From: DASUSH01 sp036375215
Lineage (GTDB): Bacteria; Actinomycetota; Thermoleophilia; Solirubrobacterales; 70-9
Assembly: GCA_036375215.1 (NCBI GenBank)
Contig: DASUSH010000113.1
Coordinates: 1 to 8,450 of the forward strand
DNA: 8,450 bases
Direction of reading: 5' to 3'
Shown here: piece after piece, positions 7,124-8,450 of the stretch
Layout of the letters: each line of letters opens with the position of its first letter
Numbering within the stretch: position 1 is the stretch's first letter
Position numbers and translations under genes: made by a program
Notes under the pieces: generated by a model
The model's input: the letters and a program-made list of their open reading frames with translations, nothing else
Told to the model about the DNA's origin: nothing
Databases searched by the model: none

Positions 7124-7960
7124 CTAGCTGTATTCGTCCCAGGCGCGGAGCTTCGGCTCCGGGTCCACCGGGTTGCCGCGGCGGAATCCGTGCGGCCAGA
7201 CCTCCAGGTGGAGCATGCAGCCGACCGACTGGGCATTGCCGGAACGGCCGATCGAGCCGATCCGCTCGCCGTTTCGGACCCGCTCGCCCTCGCCGGCGCT
7301 CGGCGGGCCGGCGAGGTGGACGTAGAAGAGGTCGGCCGACGTCCCGCGCCCGTCGACGACGACGAAGTGGCCGTAGAGGCGGGGGTCGTAGCCGGTGCGG
7401 GCGACCCGGCCGCCGCGGGCGGCGATCAGGCGCGCGCCGCAGGGGGCCCAGACGTCCTTGCCCTGGTGGATCCGGCCGGGCCGGGCGGCGCCGAACTCGC
7501 CCTCGCCCTCGCGGTAGCTGTGCCGCCCCGGGATCGGGAAGCGGTGAGCGTGGAAGCCGACCGTCTCGACCCGGCGGGTCGGCTCGCCGGCGGGCGCGAG
7601 CCGGAACGAGTAGTTGCCGTCCGGCACGACCCTCCCCTTCTCGTTCAGGCCGTTCCAGGCGCGCTCGTGGCGCTCGCCGGGCGCGGCTTCGCGCTCGACC
7701 CAAGCGCGGACGACCTTGCCCGCGCGGCCCTTCACGACCTGCACCCGGACGTCGACGGGCCCGTCGGCGCGAAACCGGTAGCGCAGCTCCGGCTCGCGCT
7801 TGGCGTAGAAGAAGGCCATGCCGGGCTTGGCGCGGGCGCGGGTCACCTCGAAGGACCTGTCACCTGAGGGGTCTGACCCCAAAGGGTCAGGTCCCGCCGC
7901 CGCCGCGAGCGCCGGCGCGAGGACGGCTGCGGCAACGGCGGCCGCGGCGAGGCGCCTCAA
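7124..7960 (-). CDS. Secreted M23-family (LytM-like) protein with a substituted catalytic histidine
   Basis: 278 residues. Residues 1-22 are a signal peptide (MRRL, then an Ala/Val/Leu core), so the protein is exported. Residues about 55-125 look like an Ig-like domain, with RAWNGLNEKGRVVPDGNYSFRL (100-121) resembling the FlgD-type motif. Residues from about 140 are an M23 domain: HQGKD gives His165 and Asp169, YVHLA gives His215, and GCMLHLEVW (247-255) keeps His251. In active LytM-type enzymes the last motif is HxH; here the first position is Met249, so three zinc ligands remain but one catalytic His is missing. Cys174 and Cys248 could form a disulfide. It may cut peptidoglycan weakly or only bind it or regulate. 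The start is TTG (7958-7960), sharing TTGA with the preceding stop and backed by AAGAGG. Residues 23-36 are encoded by a palindromic repeat. Confidence 0.9.
   Translation of the reverse strand: MRRLAAAAVAAAVLAPALAAAAGPDPLGSDPSGDRSFEVTRARAKPGMAFFYAKREPELRYRFRADGPVDVRVQVVKGRAGKVVRAWVEREAAPGERHERAWNGLNEKGRVVPDGNYSFRLAPAGEPTRRVETVGFHAHRFPIPGRHSYREGEGEFGAARPGRIHQGKDVWAPCGARLIAARGGRVARTGYDPRLYGHFVVVDGRGTSADLFYVHLAGPPSAGEGERVRNGERIGSIGRSGNAQSVGCMLHLEVWPHGFRRGNPVDPEPKLRAWDEYS
7853..7894. repeat. Nested REP-like palindrome inside the M23 gene
   Basis: The outer arms GGACCTG (7853-7859) and CAGGTCC (7888-7894) are perfect inverted repeats. Inside, CTGACCC (7873-7879) and GGGTCAG (7884-7890) pair around CAAA, and GGGGTC-T-GACCCC (7868-7880) is a palindrome. 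The element encodes GPDPLGSDPSGDRS immediately after the signal peptide, using codons (TCA, TTG, CCT, AGG) unlike the surrounding gene. It looks like a dispersed repeat that inserted in frame in a tolerant spot. Confidence 0.65.
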
Positions 7961-8450
7961 AGCACCTCTTCGAGCGCGGCGAGGAAGCGCTCGTTCTCGG
8001 CGCGGTGCCCGTAGGTCACCCGGATGTGGCCCGGCCCGCCGAGCGAATCGCCGCCGCGGACGATCACGCCGCGCTCGCCGAGCCCGTCGATGATCCCCTG
8101 CTCGTCGCGGTCGGGGCCGAGGTCGATCCAGGAGAAGTTGGCCTGGCTGTCGGGGGTCTCGAGGCCGAGCTCGCGGACCCCCTCCTCCACGACGACGCGC
8201 TCGACGATCGTCTTCTCGACGCGGTCGGCGAGGTCGTCGGCGTGCCGGAGCGCCTCGCTCGCCGCCGCCTGGGCGAGTCCGTTGACGCTGAACGGCTGGC
8301 GCACCGCGTCGACCGCCTGGCGGAACTTCGTCGGGCCGATCGCGTAGCCGACCCGCAGGCCGGCGAGGCCGAAGTTCTTGGAGAAGGTGCGCAGGCAGAC
8401 GACGTTCGGGAAGTCCTCGCGCAGGTCGAGGCTCGCCTCGGGGTCGTCGT
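7957..8450 (-). CDS. hisC: HisC-family PLP-dependent aminotransferase (C-terminal part only)
   Basis: The last 163 residues of a class I/II aminotransferase; the N-terminal half is beyond the right edge. The frame starts DDPEASLDLREDFPNVV, then has the PLP-lysine motif TFSKNFGLAGLRVGYAIG (Schiff-base Lys), RQPFSVNGLAQAAASEAL, NFSWIDLG, GVIVRGGDSLGGPGHIRVTYGH (with the substrate-carboxylate Arg) and ends ERFLAALEEVL. This matches histidinol-phosphate aminotransferase and close relatives. Histidine biosynthesis is the default call, but upstream of aroF and tyrA the same fold could transaminate phenylpyruvate, hydroxyphenylpyruvate or prephenate, as some HisC-like enzymes do. It overlaps the M23 gene by 4 nt, so the two are co-transcribed. 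The TGA stop is at 7957-7959. Confidence 0.9.
   Translation of the reverse strand, partial: DDPEASLDLREDFPNVVCLRTFSKNFGLAGLRVGYAIGPTKFRQAVDAVRQPFSVNGLAQAAASEALRHADDLADRVEKTIVERVVVEEGVRELGLETPDSQANFSWIDLGPDRDEQGIIDGLGERGVIVRGGDSLGGPGHIRVTYGHRAENERFLAALEEVL

Overview
The window is a very GC-rich stretch of bacterial chromosome. I read it as a high-GC actinobacterium, possibly of the Thermoleophilia/Solirubrobacterales type. The reasons are the near-universal G/C third positions, frequent GTG and TTG starts with 4-nt stop/start overlaps, an F420-type (DUF385-like) oxidoreductase, a Thermotoga/Bacillus-like type I-beta DAHP synthase and a Bacillus-like EPSP synthase. The lineage is an inference. 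No mobile element, CRISPR array, tRNA or rRNA was seen.

Layout, right to left, because almost everything is on the minus strand. The C-terminal half of a HisC-family aminotransferase (7957-8450, running off the edge) overlaps by 4 nt a secreted M23-family protein (7124-7960), whose mature N-terminus is encoded by a nested palindrome (7853-7894). Next comes a small DUF385/deazaflavin-type oxidoreductase (6630-7067). An almost 300-bp gap (6334-6629) follows, holding what I regard as the main discovery: a 30-codon leader peptide (6487-6579) ending in ARSFFYYWRFT, followed by inverted repeats that can form alternative hairpins. This lies directly upstream of aroF (5308-6333), tyrA (4170-5261) and aroA (2890-4173), so it looks like a ribosome-mediated attenuator sensing Phe, Tyr and Trp.

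A single plus-strand gene, a small cupin (2512-2841), lies between aroA and cmk. It converges on aroA across a hairpin (2853-2876) and diverges from cmk across a 69-bp promoter region. Leftward of it are cmk (1804-2442), der (470-1807, GTGA overlap with cmk) and the N-terminus of a basic-tailed single-pass membrane protein (1-462).

How the genes work together: AroF makes DAHP, the first shikimate-pathway intermediate. AroA makes EPSP, and TyrA with the neighbouring aminotransferase could finish tyrosine. Control is predicted at two levels: attenuation by aromatic-codon translation in the leader, and end-product feedback through the N-terminal ferredoxin-like domain of AroF and the C-terminal ACT domain of TyrA. 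cmk and der are housekeeping genes for pyrimidine nucleotide supply and 50S ribosome assembly.
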